Source: Nonlabens sp. Hel1_33_55 (GTDB lineage Bacteria; Bacteroidota; Bacteroidia; Flavobacteriales; Flavobacteriaceae). From it: a stretch of DNA of 64,000 bases. The first letter of the stretch is position 1. Every line of letters begins with the position of its first letter. Positions 1 to 8,996 of the stretch are shown piece by piece. The notes beneath the pieces are model-generated. The model made no database searches, had not been told where the DNA came from, and worked only from the letters and a program-made list of their open reading frames with translations. The translations under genes and the position numbers were made by a program. The stretch covers positions 1,900,001 to 1,964,000 of the forward strand of contig NZ_LT627735.1 of the NCBI RefSeq assembly GCF_900101765.1, written 5' to 3'.

Positions 1-142
1 TCTTGTTGCGTGTGGAGTTCTCGATAAAGTTCATCAAGAATTTATCGATCCTTAAAGGTTCCTGTCCTGAACTGGCGACAAAATGATAATGTTCATGGAG
101 ATTGTCATCATCCATCTCTTCATCATAACTATTAAGCATCAT
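1..142 (-). CDS. rluD: RluD-family 23S rRNA pseudouridine synthase, N-terminal fragment
   Basis: Only the first ~47 codons lie in the window; the gene runs off the left edge. The visible residues include HYHFVASSGQEPLRIDKFL, which matches the start of the S4 RNA-binding domain of RluD-type enzymes that convert uridines of 23S rRNA to pseudouridine. Two ATG codons stand in tandem (140-142 and 137-139) and both overlap the end of the upstream PASTA gene, so the two genes are probably co-transcribed and translationally coupled. The catalytic domain is not visible, so the exact subfamily (RluD, RluA or RluC) is inferred. Confidence 0.72.
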   Translation of the reverse strand, partial: MMLNSYDEEMDDDNLHEHYHFVASSGQEPLRIDKFLMNFIENSTRNK

Positions 143-767
143 CCTCTACCGCTTCTTGATCAGATTCAGAATTCTCCAACTCAGATTCCTCAGATTCTTC
201 CTCATATTCCTGTCCTAATCTTTTACCATCTCCTAGAACCAAATCAACTGTAGATGCCTTACGCAATTGTGTGCCAGACTCTAGATTTTCTCCATTGTGT
301 CTTAGTTCCAGAACCATGTCTGTTGCGATATTCTGTTTGTAGGTGATGTCTCCTATTTTAAAGCCCAAAGCTTCCAGTGTTGGAATAGCTTGACGTTTTG
401 TTTTGAAAACTACATTAGGCACGAGCACCTTTCCATATCCAGAAGGATTCAACTTGATATAAATCTGTCTGTTTTCCTTTACGTATAAACCAGCTTTTGG
501 ATTTTGTTCGATGACAGATCTTGGAGGAAAATCTGGATTGAAGCTGGCACTATCAATAATATGGCGACGCAAGTCCATTTCCTCAAGTATATCATCAGCT
601 TCTGATAAACTCTTGCGAGTAAGATCAGGAACAGTAATTTGTTGACCATGATTGGTATGCCAGTCTAACCAAAAGAGATATCCAAAGCACAACACCACTA
701 CCAAAATAACTGCGAGCAACATTTGAACCCAAAAAGTCTTGGTAAACATGAACTGAAAAAAATTCAT
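132..767 (-). CDS. Membrane-anchored PASTA domain protein
   Basis: This 211-residue protein has one N-terminal transmembrane helix (about residues 13-34) with a short cytoplasmic tail. Two PASTA domains follow, at about 44-108 (starting ITVPDLTRKSL) and 112-178 (starting VLVPNVVFKTK). The last ~30 residues are very acidic (EYEEESEESE). PASTA domains bind peptidoglycan fragments or serve as spacers. There is no kinase or transpeptidase domain, so this is a stand-alone PASTA protein as is common in Flavobacteriia. It is divergent from ddl and overlaps the pseudouridine synthase gene. A cell-wall role is inferred from the domains and from the neighbouring ddl. Confidence 0.8.
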   Translation of the reverse strand: MNFFQFMFTKTFWVQMLLAVILVVVLCFGYLFWLDWHTNHGQQITVPDLTRKSLSEADDILEEMDLRRHIIDSASFNPDFPPRSVIEQNPKAGLYVKENRQIYIKLNPSGYGKVLVPNVVFKTKRQAIPTLEALGFKIGDITYKQNIATDMVLELRHNGENLESGTQLRKASTVDLVLGDGKRLGQEYEEESEESELENSESDQEAVEDDA

Positions 768-825
768 AAATCAGGCGTTAGTTCTTAAGGCACGAGAGCC
801 TCAAATAGGGATTAAAAATAAGTCT

Positions 826-833
826 CAAAGATA
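826..833 (-). promoter_or_regulatory. -7 box TATCTTTG for the PASTA/rluD unit
   Basis: On the minus strand this matches the Bacteroidota -7 consensus TAnnTTTG. It lies about 58 bp before the PASTA start codon. The -33 element is not clear; a small CTAAcTTAG palindrome (846-854) sits midway to the divergent ddl box and could serve both directions. Confidence 0.4.
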
Positions 834-868
834 AGAATGTATGGTCTAACTTAGAACGACACCTTTTG

Positions 869-876
869 TAACTTTG
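869..876 (+). promoter_or_regulatory. -7 box TAACTTTG for ddl
   Basis: A perfect TAnnTTTG match, 28 bp before the ddl ATG. The -33 element is weak (TTAG at 851-854 would be at a short distance). Confidence 0.45.
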
Positions 877-904
877 TTGTACCTCTACAATTCAAGAGAA
901 CTTT

Positions 905-1885
905 ATGAGAAACATTGCAGTGATCATGGGCGGATATTCCAGTGAGAAAGATATTTCCATTAAAAGTGGGAATGTTATCATGGAAAATTTAGATCCTAAA
1001 TTGTTTAAGGGATTTCCTATTATCATTGAAAAGAACAAATGGTTTCTTAAGGACGATGCAGGTAATCAAGAAATTGACAAGAATGATTTTACAGTGAATC
1101 TAAACGGCGACAAAATCGTTTTTGATGCCGTTTACAACACAATCCATGGAACTCCTGGAGAAGATGGGATTTTCCAGGCTTACCTTGAGTTGCTAGGTAT
1201 ACCTCAAACTTCTTGCGATTCCTATCAAGCTGCCGTTACTTTTAATAAAAGGGACTGCATTGCGGTACTCAAACCGTGGAGCATTCATACGGGTAAGCAC
1301 CTGTACCTCAATCAAGGTGAAGACATCAGTTTTGACAATATTGTAGAAGCAGTTGGGCTGCCCTGTTTTGTGAAGGCAAATCGTAGCGGCAGTAGCTTTG
1401 GAGTCTCTAAAGTTTATGAGGTTTCCGCTTTCGCGAAAGCGTTACAAACCGCATTTGCAGTGGACGACGAGATCATTATTGAATCATTCCTGGACGGTAT
1501 GGAAGTATCTATAGGCGTTTACCAAATAGGCGACACGATTCTCTCCTTACCACCAACCGAAATAGTCAGTGAAAACGACTTCTTTGATTATGAGGCAAAA
1601 TACATGGGAAAGGCCCAAGAAATCACACCGGCACGACTATCAGAGTCTGCTACTCTGGCGGTACAGGAATTGAGCAAACGCATCTATTCCATCTTAAAAT
1701 TAAAGGGTCTAGCACGAGCAGACTTTATTTTTCATAATGGAACACCACATTTTATAGAAATTAATACGAACCCAGGAATGAGCCGCGAGAGTATCGTACC
1801 GCAACAAATCAAAGCAGCTGGTAAGAATTTACAAGAAGTACTTACTGCCATAATTGAGGATACCATCTTAAACCACAAAAAATGA
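905..1885 (+). CDS. ddl: D-alanine--D-alanine ligase
   Basis: This cytoplasmic ATP-grasp enzyme joins two D-alanines for the peptidoglycan stem peptide. At 326 residues it has the usual family length. Visible motifs are the N-terminal MGGYSSEKDISIKSG loop, HGTPGEDGIFQ, the ATP-binding stretch FVKANRSGSSFGVSKV and the C-terminal metal/ATP site FIEINTNPGMSRES. Its end overlaps the coaD start by 4 nt (ATGA), so the two are coupled. One copy of the 16-bp genomic palindrome lies inside the gene and is read as SAFAKAL (about residue 176), in a surface stretch between conserved motifs. Confidence 0.95.
   Translation: MRNIAVIMGGYSSEKDISIKSGNVIMENLDPKLFKGFPIIIEKNKWFLKDDAGNQEIDKNDFTVNLNGDKIVFDAVYNTIHGTPGEDGIFQAYLELLGIPQTSCDSYQAAVTFNKRDCIAVLKPWSIHTGKHLYLNQGEDISFDNIVEAVGLPCFVKANRSGSSFGVSKVYEVSAFAKALQTAFAVDDEIIIESFLDGMEVSIGVYQIGDTILSLPPTEIVSENDFFDYEAKYMGKAQEITPARLSESATLAVQELSKRIYSILKLKGLARADFIFHNGTPHFIEINTNPGMSRESIVPQQIKAAGKNLQEVLTAIIEDTILNHKK
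1426..1441. repeat. Palindrome copy 1, CGCTTTCGCGAAAGCG
   Basis: Full 16-bp copy inside ddl, in the phase that encodes AFAKA. Confidence 0.95.
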
Positions 1886-2334
1886 AAAGAGCCGTATTTC
1901 CAGGAAGTTTTGACCCAATAACTTTGGGGCACAGCGATATCATAAATCGTGGACTGAATCTTTTTGATGAGATCATCATCGCCATAGGTATCAATGCCGA
2001 CAAAAAATATATGTTCGAATTAGAGCAACGCGTTGCCTTTATTGATGTACTATATAAGGAAGAACCTAAAATCAAGGTGATGACCTATTCTGGATTGACC
2101 GTTGATTTCTGTAAACAGCAAGATGCCCAATTCATCCTAAGAGGACTGCGCAATCCTGCAGATTTTGAATTTGAAAAAGCCATAGGTCACACCAACCGAT
2201 TATTGAGTGAGATCGAGACTGTATTTTTACTTACCAGCGTACGAACCAGTTATATTTCATCTTCTATAGTTAGAGATGTGATGCGCAATGATGGCGACTA
2301 TAAGTTGCTTGTACCTAAAACTGTCGAGAAATAA
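1882..2334 (+). CDS. coaD: Phosphopantetheine adenylyltransferase
   Basis: This is the penultimate step of coenzyme A synthesis: transfer of AMP from ATP to 4'-phosphopantetheine. At 150 residues it has near-standard length. The nucleotidyltransferase signature PGSFDPITLGH (T/HxGH) is at residues 7-17, and the second conserved stretch ISSSIVRDV is near 130. It overlaps ddl by 4 nt upstream and its last base is the first base of the M14 peptidase start (TAATG), making a tightly packed three-gene operon. Confidence 0.95.
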   Translation: MKRAVFPGSFDPITLGHSDIINRGLNLFDEIIIAIGINADKKYMFELEQRVAFIDVLYKEEPKIKVMTYSGLTVDFCKQQDAQFILRGLRNPADFEFEKAIGHTNRLLSEIETVFLLTSVRTSYISSSIVRDVMRNDGDYKLLVPKTVEK

Positions 2335-4088
2335 TGAGAAAGACTTACCTACTTGCCATCGCCTTAATTGTCCTGAGCTGCACAAAAAAAGCAGAAGAAA
2401 ATAGCTCTGAAGCAGTAATCGACAAAGAATATCTTACACCATTTGAAAAGGGAAACGGTAACCAGACCGCGACTTATAAGGAATGTATAGAATTCTATCA
2501 ATTACTCGCAGCAGATTTTAGCACCATTACTTTAGAAGAAGTTGGAACTACAGATGCTGGGAAACCGCTTCATTTGGTTCATTATTCTAACAATACTATA
2601 GATTGGGGCTCGCCTAATGAGGATCATATAAAAATCATGGTTAACAATGGTATTCATCCTGGTGAGAGCGATGGTATTGATGCCACCATGATGTTAATGC
2701 GTGATCTTGCAACGGGAAATTTGAAGGTTGATGACAATGTGATTTTTAGCTCCATCGCTATTTATAATATCGGTGGTTCATTGAATAGAAATTCAGACAC
2801 TAGAACCAATCAAAACGGTCCAGAATCTTATGGCTTTAGAGGTAATGCGAGAAACTACGACCTCAACCGTGATTTTATAAAAGCAGATAGTCGCAACGCA
2901 AGGGCTTTTGCTACCGCATTTCACAAGATCAAACCAGACCTTTTTATCGATAATCACGTGAGCAACGGTGCAGATTATCAATACACGCTTACCCATTTAT
3001 TTACACAGCACAACCGCTTGGGTGGCGAGGCTGGAAATTATTTACATGATCAATTACAACCAGCTCTAGAAAATGCTCTGGAAAAAAGATCCTTACCCAT
3101 CACGCCTTATGTAAATGTTTACAATCAATCTCCAGAAGAAGGCTTTAGCCAGTTTGTTGACTACCCTAGATATTCAACGGGTTATACCTCACTATGGAAC
3201 GTATTGGGAATGATGGTGGAAACACATATGTTGAAGCCATACAAAGATAGGGTTATGGGAACTAAAGCCATCATGGAAGAAATGATTGCGATAGGTAGCA
3301 TGGATATCAAAAAGATAAAAGAAGTCAGAAAATCCAACTTTAAAACATTTCAGGAAAATCCATTTTACGCATCAAATTTTGAGTTGGATGAAACTAAGGC
3401 AGACACTCTAAATTTTTTGGGATATGAAGCCATCAATGAAACAAGCGAGCTAACTGGAAACAAACTACAAACCTATGATAGGGATCAGCCCTTCAATAGA
3501 AAAGCCCCTTTCCAAACCTATTTTAAAGCCAGAGATTCCATACGCGTCCCAGAATATTATGTGATTCCGCAAGGTCGATGGGAAATTCTAGAGTTGCTTA
3601 GACTTAACGATGTTATTATGAAACCATTGGAAAAAGACAGCACTTTGACCGTGGGAACCTACAAGATTGAGAGTTATGACACTGCGAGTAATGCCTATGA
3701 AGGTCATTATCCACACAGCAATGTAAAGGTGAGTGAGAAGATTGGAAAAGTACGCTTTCGCGAAAGCGATATCATCATACCTACAGCACAACCTGGAATA
3801 AAATACATTCTGGAAACGCTGGAGCCTACCATGGCAGATTCCTTTTTCAAATGGAACTTTTTTGATACCATCCTTCAGCAAAAAGAAGGCTACTCGGCTT
3901 ATGTGTTTGAAGCGACCGCAAAAAAAATGCTAGCCGAAAATGAAGAACTAGAAAAAGAATTTGACTCGTTGAAAAAAGCAGACAGGAATTTTGCCAAAAG
4001 TAATGGCGCTCAACTATCATGGCTTCATAAGCGATCTCCCAATTATGAATCTGCCTACCTCACCTATCCAATCTATAGATTAAATTAA
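2334..4088 (+). CDS. M14-family zinc carboxypeptidase-like lipoprotein
   Basis: A 584-residue exported protein. The N-terminus has a hydrophobic segment ending in LIVLSC, a lipobox with Cys at residue 16. The zinc ligands of M14 peptidases are recognisable as HPGES (about residue 108) and the downstream His in IDNHVSNG (about 205). The sequence between about 75 and 320 corresponds to the peptidase domain; the C-terminal ~250 residues are a family-specific extension of unknown role. It is likely anchored to the outer membrane or periplasmic face and trims peptides or cell-wall fragments; the substrate is not predictable. The RFRES palindrome insertion lies at about residue 475, outside the catalytic domain. 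Confidence 0.82.
   Translation: MRKTYLLAIALIVLSCTKKAEENSSEAVIDKEYLTPFEKGNGNQTATYKECIEFYQLLAADFSTITLEEVGTTDAGKPLHLVHYSNNTIDWGSPNEDHIKIMVNNGIHPGESDGIDATMMLMRDLATGNLKVDDNVIFSSIAIYNIGGSLNRNSDTRTNQNGPESYGFRGNARNYDLNRDFIKADSRNARAFATAFHKIKPDLFIDNHVSNGADYQYTLTHLFTQHNRLGGEAGNYLHDQLQPALENALEKRSLPITPYVNVYNQSPEEGFSQFVDYPRYSTGYTSLWNVLGMMVETHMLKPYKDRVMGTKAIMEEMIAIGSMDIKKIKEVRKSNFKTFQENPFYASNFELDETKADTLNFLGYEAINETSELTGNKLQTYDRDQPFNRKAPFQTYFKARDSIRVPEYYVIPQGRWEILELLRLNDVIMKPLEKDSTLTVGTYKIESYDTASNAYEGHYPHSNVKVSEKIGKVRFRESDIIIPTAQPGIKYILETLEPTMADSFFKWNFFDTILQQKEGYSAYVFEATAKKMLAENEELEKEFDSLKKADRNFAKSNGAQLSWLHKRSPNYESAYLTYPIYRLN
3753..3768. repeat. Palindrome copy 2
   Basis: Full 16-bp copy in the C-terminal extension of the M14 peptidase gene, in the phase that encodes RFRES. 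Confidence 0.95.
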
Positions 4089-4675
4089 TCGTTGAGAAAA
4101 ACGTCTTTGATATTAGCATAGCTTTGCTCTAGAGATTCCCGTGCCTGAGCGTCATTGAGCCATACTGCCTGGTCAATACCTTCCTTGTCTTGAGGTACCA
4201 ACTCACCTTTATAATCCGTATTCATAGCATACCAATGCGTCAGTTTTAGTCGGTACTTGTTGTTACGAGAAAAAACATGATAAGTAGGAGCAATGTAATG
4301 ATCGATGGATAGATTCTGCACACCAGTTTCCTCTTCAACCTCTCTTAAAGCTGTTTCTTCCATACTCTCATTCTTCTCTGTCTTGCCCTTAGGAAGATCC
4401 CATTTTCCATTGCGGTGAATGAATAGATACTCGCCATTTTGATTTTTTACCAAACCACCGGCTGCAAGCACTAACGGTATTTTTTTGTGCAATCGTTTAA
4501 GAAGCTTTTCTTCACTTTTAGAATAAAGCAATGGCTTCTCCACCTTGTTTTTTCTTATAGCCTTGATCAACTTTTTGAAATTGACCGTTTTAAGATTGAA
4601 GGTATCGTGGTCAGGAAAAAGATCCTTGTCTGAGGTCACGATTACCGCGATGTCTTTGACAAAAACTTTATACAT
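4085..4675 (-). CDS. Nudix hydrolase
   Basis: A 196-residue protein with a complete Nudix box (GKTEKNESMEETALREVEEE plus TGV), so it should hydrolyse a nucleoside diphosphate linked to another moiety; the substrate is unknown. About 60 residues precede the Nudix fold. I place the start at the ATG giving MYKVFVKD, which matches the start I expect for flavobacterial homologues; another in-frame ATG lies 9 nt upstream. It converges with the M14 peptidase (4-nt overlap) and is divergent from pyrE, with only 7 bp between the two start codons. Confidence 0.85.
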   Translation of the reverse strand: MYKVFVKDIAVIVTSDKDLFPDHDTFNLKTVNFKKLIKAIRKNKVEKPLLYSKSEEKLLKRLHKKIPLVLAAGGLVKNQNGEYLFIHRNGKWDLPKGKTEKNESMEETALREVEEETGVQNLSIDHYIAPTYHVFSRNNKYRLKLTHWYAMNTDYKGELVPQDKEGIDQAVWLNDAQARESLEQSYANIKDVFLND

Positions 4676-4678
4676 TTG
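4671..4678 (+). promoter_or_regulatory. -7 box TACATTTG for pyrE
   Basis: A perfect TAnnTTTG match ending 4 nt before the pyrE ATG, which implies an mRNA with little or no 5' leader. It overlaps the first codons of the divergent Nudix gene. A TTTG at 4655-4658 is closer than the usual -33 spacing, so the upstream element is uncertain. Confidence 0.5.
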
Positions 4679-4682
4679 CGGC

Positions 4683-5333
4683 ATGGTCAGAGATAAAAAT
4701 GTTGGGATAAAAACTGCTGAATTGCTGTTGCAAATAAAGGCAATAAAATTACAACCACAAAAACCATTCACATGGGCCAGTGGTTGGAAATCTCCTATTT
4801 ATTGTGATAATCGTATCACACTATCCTACCCTACAGTCCGTAATTTTCTCAGAGAACAGTTATCCTCACAAATAGATAATCTATACGGGAAGCCAGACGT
4901 TATCGCTGGAGTTGCAACTGGAGCGATAGGTATAGGTATGTTAGTAGCAGATTATATGAACCTACCTTTTGTCTATGTAAGACCTGAAGCAAAAAAGCAC
5001 GGACGTCAAAATAAGGTAGAAGGGCATCTTGAAAAAGGTCAAAAAGTAGTAATCGTTGAAGATCTTATAAGTACGGGAATGAGCAGCCTCAATGCCGCTA
5101 TCGCTTTAAAGGAAGCTGGTGCAACCATCAAAGGAATGGTGGCCCTTTTCTCCTACGGTTTTGATTTTGCAGTCCAGAACTTTGAAGATGCAAATGTGGA
5201 ACTGACTGTTTTGAGTGACTACAATCATCTTATCGAGGTAGCCACAAAGCAAGGACACTTTGACAGTCAAACATTAGAATTACTTACCAGCTGGAGAAAG
5301 GATCCCAGCAACTGGAATAACACTACCTCATAA
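4683..5333 (+). CDS. pyrE: Orotate phosphoribosyltransferase
   Basis: This enzyme adds orotate to PRPP in pyrimidine synthesis. From the chosen ATG the protein has 216 residues, the normal length. Recognisable parts are KTAELLLQIKAIKL, PFTWASGWKSPIYCDNR, and the PRPP-binding loop VVIVEDLISTGMSS (about residue 120). A longer reading frame extends upstream but runs antisense to the Nudix gene and lacks family similarity, so I start at MVRDKNVG. The next gene, an SRPBCC protein, begins 2 nt after the stop. Confidence 0.95.
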   Translation: MVRDKNVGIKTAELLLQIKAIKLQPQKPFTWASGWKSPIYCDNRITLSYPTVRNFLREQLSSQIDNLYGKPDVIAGVATGAIGIGMLVADYMNLPFVYVRPEAKKHGRQNKVEGHLEKGQKVVIVEDLISTGMSSLNAAIALKEAGATIKGMVALFSYGFDFAVQNFEDANVELTVLSDYNHLIEVATKQGHFDSQTLELLTSWRKDPSNWNNTTS

Positions 5334-5335
5334 TT

Positions 5336-5722
5336 ATGAATCTAGAAAGTCGTGTTGCAAAGACACAAAAATCTCCCGAAGAACTATATAATTTTCTGAC
5401 ACAAGTTGAAAACTTCAAGCACCTTCTACCTGAAGATGCGAAGTTTGAGTTGTTAGGAGATGATAAATTTTTGTTCGGTTTAAAAGGAATGCCTGAGATC
5501 AAATTAGCTCTAAGAGAATCGACTCCTTATTCAAAGGTTGTGTTGGGTTCTTTAGGTGATAAACTATCCTTCACTCTAACTGCAGATATTGAAGAAGATC
5601 CTAAAGGTGCTGCTGCTCAATTATTTTTTGAAGGTGATTTTAATGCCATGATGGCCATGATGATTAAAGGCCCTATCAATAAATTTCTTGATCAACTCGC
5701 AAACGGTATCGAGAAGCTTTAA
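5336..5722 (+). CDS. SRPBCC-fold protein
   Basis: A 128-residue soluble protein with the alternating pattern of the START/SRPBCC ligand-binding fold: an N-terminal strand and helices (KSPEELYNFLTQVENFKHLLP) and a long amphipathic C-terminal helix (NKFLDQLANGIEKL). It lies directly after pyrE, so it is probably in the same transcript, an arrangement I associate with Flavobacteriia. No ligand or enzymatic role can be named. Its end overlaps the convergent biotin ligase gene by 4 nt. Confidence 0.7.
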   Translation: MNLESRVAKTQKSPEELYNFLTQVENFKHLLPEDAKFELLGDDKFLFGLKGMPEIKLALRESTPYSKVVLGSLGDKLSFTLTADIEEDPKGAAAQLFFEGDFNAMMAMMIKGPINKFLDQLANGIEKL

Positions 5723-6432
5723 TAAATCCAGGAAACTTCCTTGAGATCAAAAGTTTGCTCTTTACCTTCTACTAATAGCCTCAATTTACCGTCTGTATCA
5801 ACTCCCAGAACCGTTGCTTCAAAGGTTTGAGCCTCCATTTTAAACTGCGTTTTGCGACCTAGTTTGAACAAAAGCGACTCATATCTCTCAATGGAATCTT
5901 GCGGTCTAGTTAACCTATTCTCAAAGAAAGTCATAAAGCTAATAAGCAACTCATCAAGACTCCAGGTCTTCCCAGTGATTTGCGAAATCGAAATTGCCTT
6001 TGGGAGATCAATGAATTCAGTTTGATTGATGTTTAGACCTATTCCTATGATTGTGGCTTGGCGCTCGCTTTGCTGATAAATATTCTCGATGAGAATGCCG
6101 CCTAGTTTGTGATTGACTGACAGTATGTCGTTGGGCCACTTTATAACTGCTTGAATCTGTAATTTTTGGCGCAACCATTCTACTACAGTGACAGTAACGA
6201 ATTTATTAATCTCAAAATCGGTTAAACCTTGTAACAAATCAGTTATTAATATGCTGAATGTCAAGTTTTTAAATGGTTCTGAAACCCATTTTGCACCCAT
6301 TTGACCTTTACCAGCAATTTGATGGTCTGTATGTAGGGTGGTAAGTTGAGGTAGTTCGCTTTCGCGAAAGCGAGATTTCAATTCATCATTAGTGGATTCA
6401 GTGGCATGTATTTTGACTAATTGAAAGGACAC
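5719..6432 (-). CDS. birA: Biotin--[acetyl-CoA-carboxylase] ligase
   Basis: This enzyme activates biotin with ATP and attaches it to the carboxylase carrier protein. At 237 residues it lacks the N-terminal helix-turn-helix of E. coli BirA, so it is a catalytic-only form. Visible motifs are STND near the start, VIKWPNDILS (about 100-110) and GGILIEN. The biotin loop usually reads GRGQxG; here it is GKGQMG, a conservative Arg-to-Lys change. A palindrome copy near the N-terminus encodes RFRES within the stretch SRFRESELPQL just after the STND helix. Confidence 0.92.
   Translation of the reverse strand: MSFQLVKIHATESTNDELKSRFRESELPQLTTLHTDHQIAGKGQMGAKWVSEPFKNLTFSILITDLLQGLTDFEINKFVTVTVVEWLRQKLQIQAVIKWPNDILSVNHKLGGILIENIYQQSERQATIIGIGLNINQTEFIDLPKAISISQITGKTWSLDELLISFMTFFENRLTRPQDSIERYESLLFKLGRKTQFKMEAQTFEATVLGVDTDGKLRLLVEGKEQTFDLKEVSWIY
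6357..6372. repeat. Palindrome copy 3
   Basis: Full copy within birA (read RFRES on the minus strand), preceded by GTT to give the longer context GTTCGCTTTCGCGAAAGCG. Confidence 0.95.
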
Positions 6433-6483
6433 AAATAGGATAAGTTTGAAGCCGCTAATTTTTAAGGGCGTTCAAAAAAAGAA

Positions 6484-6491
6484 TAAATTTG
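6484..6491 (+). promoter_or_regulatory. -7 box TAAATTTG for rsfS-ftsH
   Basis: Perfect TAnnTTTG, 19 bp before the rsfS ATG, in the gap to the divergent birA. No convincing -33 element. Confidence 0.45.
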
Positions 6492-6510
6492 TGGATACAA
6501 AAAATTTTTA

Positions 6511-6882
6511 ATGACTAAAGAAAAAGTTTCTACCGATGATCTCATCTCGCAAATCGTTGCAGGGATTGAAGATGTTAAGGGAAATGATATCACGATACTA
6601 GATCTAAGGGATATTGATAACACGGTAACCAGTTATTTTATCATCTGCAATGGTACCTCAAATACCCAGGTCAATGCCATAGTAAATTCAGTTCAAAGAA
6701 AGGTAAGCAAGCAACTTCAAGAAAATGCATGGCATGTTGAAGGTGCATCTCAAGGTGAATGGGTGCTTATGGATTATGTAGATGTAGTGGTTCATGTATT
6801 TCAAAAGCAGATACGTGAATACTATGATCTGGAAGGATTGTGGGGCGATGCCGTTACCACAAATATTGAGAGTACCTACTAA
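6511..6882 (+). CDS. rsfS: Ribosomal silencing factor RsfS
   Basis: A 123-residue RsfS/Iojap/YbeB protein, which binds ribosomal protein L14 and blocks subunit joining under starvation. Family features are DITILDLRDIDNTVTSYFIICNGTS, the WHVEGASQGEWVLMDYVDVVVHVF block, and the C-terminal REYYDLEGLWGDA. It sits 15 bp before ftsH, a pairing I believe is common in Flavobacteriia. Confidence 0.95.
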   Translation: MTKEKVSTDDLISQIVAGIEDVKGNDITILDLRDIDNTVTSYFIICNGTSNTQVNAIVNSVQRKVSKQLQENAWHVEGASQGEWVLMDYVDVVVHVFQKQIREYYDLEGLWGDAVTTNIESTY

Positions 6883-6897
6883 TTACAAACAAACTTA

Positions 6898-8934
6898 ATG
6901 TCTCAAGATAAAAATAGTACCCCAAAAAATAAGGCGTCTAAGAAGATGGGATCGCCTCTTAATCAAAAACCAAAATTCAGTATCTGGTGGGTTGTTGTAC
7001 CTATTATATTATTGTTTCTAGGTTATAATTTAGTTTCTAGCCAGTTAACAGCGCCACAGGTAACCACACCTAACGAATTCTTTGAATATTTAGAAGAAGG
7101 TGAAGTCAGCAAAGTAGTCGTGGTTAAAAACCGAAGCATCGCTCGTGTTTTTCTAACGCAAGAAGCTCTCAAATTACAAAAGCATAGCAAAGCCATAAAA
7201 GATGGTGTTCTTGCTGGTAGTGATATTCCGCAATACAGCGTAGAATATGGTGATCTTGAAATTTTTGAAAGAAAAATTGATGAGATTATTACAGAAAAGA
7301 ACCTTCCAACTACACTCAAATTTGACGCAGAAGATGATGGATGGTTGAGCCTATTGGGAACATTTCTTCCCTTTATAATTATCATAGGTATCTGGATATT
7401 TTTGATGCGACGTATGTCTGGCGGTGCTGGTGGCGGTGCTGGTGGACAGATTTTCAATATTGGAAAATCAAAAGCCAAATTATTTGACCAAAAAACAGAT
7501 GTGAAAACCACATTTAAGGATGTTGCAGGTCTGGAAGGAGCAAAAGAGGAAGTTCAAGAAATAGTTGATTTTCTCAAAAATCCTGAGAAGTACACTAGCC
7601 TAGGTGGTAAAATTCCTAAAGGAGCCCTTTTGATTGGTTCACCAGGAACAGGAAAGACATTACTTGCACGAGCTGTTGCAGGAGAAGCCAAGGTTCCCTT
7701 TTTCTCTTTAAGTGGTTCTGATTTTGTGGAGATGTTTGTAGGTGTAGGTGCAAGTCGTGTACGTGACCTTTTCAAACAGGCTAAGGAAAAAAGCCCAGCC
7801 ATTATATTTATCGATGAGATTGATGCCATAGGTAGAGCTAGAGGAAAGTCAAATTTCTCTGGATCCAATGATGAACGTGAGAATACACTAAATCAATTGT
7901 TGACTGAAATGGATGGTTTTGGAACAGGAACAAATGTTATTGTTCTTGCAGCAACCAACCGTGGAGATGTACTTGATAAAGCATTGATGAGAGCAGGTCG
8001 TTTTGACCGTCAGATTTATGTAGACCTTCCAGATGTGCGTGAGAGAGAAGAGATCTTTGAAGTGCACTTGAGACCTATCAAAAAAGTTGCTAATGAGTTA
8101 GATACAGAGTTCCTCGCAAGACAAACTCCAGGATTTAGTGGTGCTGATATAGCAAATGTTTGTAACGAAGCAGCTCTTATCGCCGCTCGTAAAGGCAAGA
8201 AGGCTGTTGATAAACAAGATTTCCTTGATGCAGTCGATCGTATCGTTGGTGGTTTAGAGAAAAAGAATAAGTTGATTACTCCTAGTGAGAAAAAGACGAT
8301 TGCATATCATGAGGCTGGACACGCTACGGTAAGCTGGATGACAGAACATGCTGCTCCTCTAGTAAAGGTTACTATCGTTCCTAGAGGTCAATCTTTGGGT
8401 GCCGCATGGTATCTTCCTGAAGAACGTCAAATCGTGCGTCCAGAGCAAATGCTGGATGAAATGTGCGCCACAATGGGTGGACGTGCTGCAGAAAAGGTCA
8501 TCTTCAATAATATATCTACTGGTGCATTAAGTGACCTCGAAAAAGTGACCAAACAGGCAAGAGCCATGGTGACTATTTATGGACTGAATGAAAAAGTTGG
8601 AAATATAACCTACTACGATTCTAGCGGTCAACAAGAGTATAATATGACCAAGCCTTACAGTGAGGCCACTGCGGTTACTATTGACGAGGAGATTTCAAAA
8701 ATTATTGAAGCCCAATATCAACGAGCAATCAGTTTGTTAACAGAACATAAGGATAAGTTGACTGAGCTAGCTGAACTATTGCTTGACAAAGAAGTGATAT
8801 TCAAAGACGATCTTGAAAAGATATTTGGAAAACGAGCTTTCGTTAAGGAAGAGCCCATAGCTTTAAAATCATCTAGCCGTTCAATAGCTGCACCTGAAAC
8901 TACCGAAGTAACTGACGTAAGCGAGGAAGAATAG
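6898..8934 (+). CDS. ftsH: ATP-dependent zinc metalloprotease FtsH
   Basis: A 678-residue membrane-bound AAA+ protease that degrades misfolded membrane proteins and regulators. It has two transmembrane helices (about 31-50 and 150-170) flanking a periplasmic domain, a glycine-rich linker ([10 protein letters not shown]), a AAA+ module, and the peptidase domain with the zinc motif HEAGH (about 465). The Walker A loop reads GSPGTGKT instead of the usual GPPGTGKT. Walker B is [11 protein letters not shown]. Conserved second-region arginines ([12 protein letters not shown]) are present. The C-terminal tail is rich in Ser, Thr and Glu. The following LUD gene has its own promoter-like boxes overlapping the ftsH stop. 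Confidence 0.97.
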   Translation: MSQDKNSTPKNKASKKMGSPLNQKPKFSIWWVVVPIILLFLGYNLVSSQLTAPQVTTPNEFFEYLEEGEVSKVVVVKNRSIARVFLTQEALKLQKHSKAIKDGVLAGSDIPQYSVEYGDLEIFERKIDEIITEKNLPTTLKFDAEDDGWLSLLGTFLPFIIIIGIWIFLMRRMSGGAGGGAGGQIFNIGKSKAKLFDQKTDVKTTFKDVAGLEGAKEEVQEIVDFLKNPEKYTSLGGKIPKGALLIGSPGTGKTLLARAVAGEAKVPFFSLSGSDFVEMFVGVGASRVRDLFKQAKEKSPAIIFIDEIDAIGRARGKSNFSGSNDERENTLNQLLTEMDGFGTGTNVIVLAATNRGDVLDKALMRAGRFDRQIYVDLPDVREREEIFEVHLRPIKKVANELDTEFLARQTPGFSGADIANVCNEAALIAARKGKKAVDKQDFLDAVDRIVGGLEKKNKLITPSEKKTIAYHEAGHATVSWMTEHAAPLVKVTIVPRGQSLGAAWYLPEERQIVRPEQMLDEMCATMGGRAAEKVIFNNISTGALSDLEKVTKQARAMVTIYGLNEKVGNITYYDSSGQQEYNMTKPYSEATAVTIDEEISKIIEAQYQRAISLLTEHKDKLTELAELLLDKEVIFKDDLEKIFGKRAFVKEEPIALKSSSRSIAAPETTEVTDVSEEE

Positions 8935-8965
8935 TTTGTCTTCCATAAATAAGTAGCTATATTTA
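8935..8965 (+). promoter_or_regulatory. Promoter TTTG-N19-TATATTTA before the LUD gene
   Basis: TTTG at 8935-8938 directly follows the ftsH stop, and TATATTTA at 8958-8965 differs from TAnnTTTG only in the last base. The 19-bp spacing is typical. Confidence 0.45.
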
Positions 8966-8996
8966 CATGAATCTGCGATTATAGGTAAGATTGACA

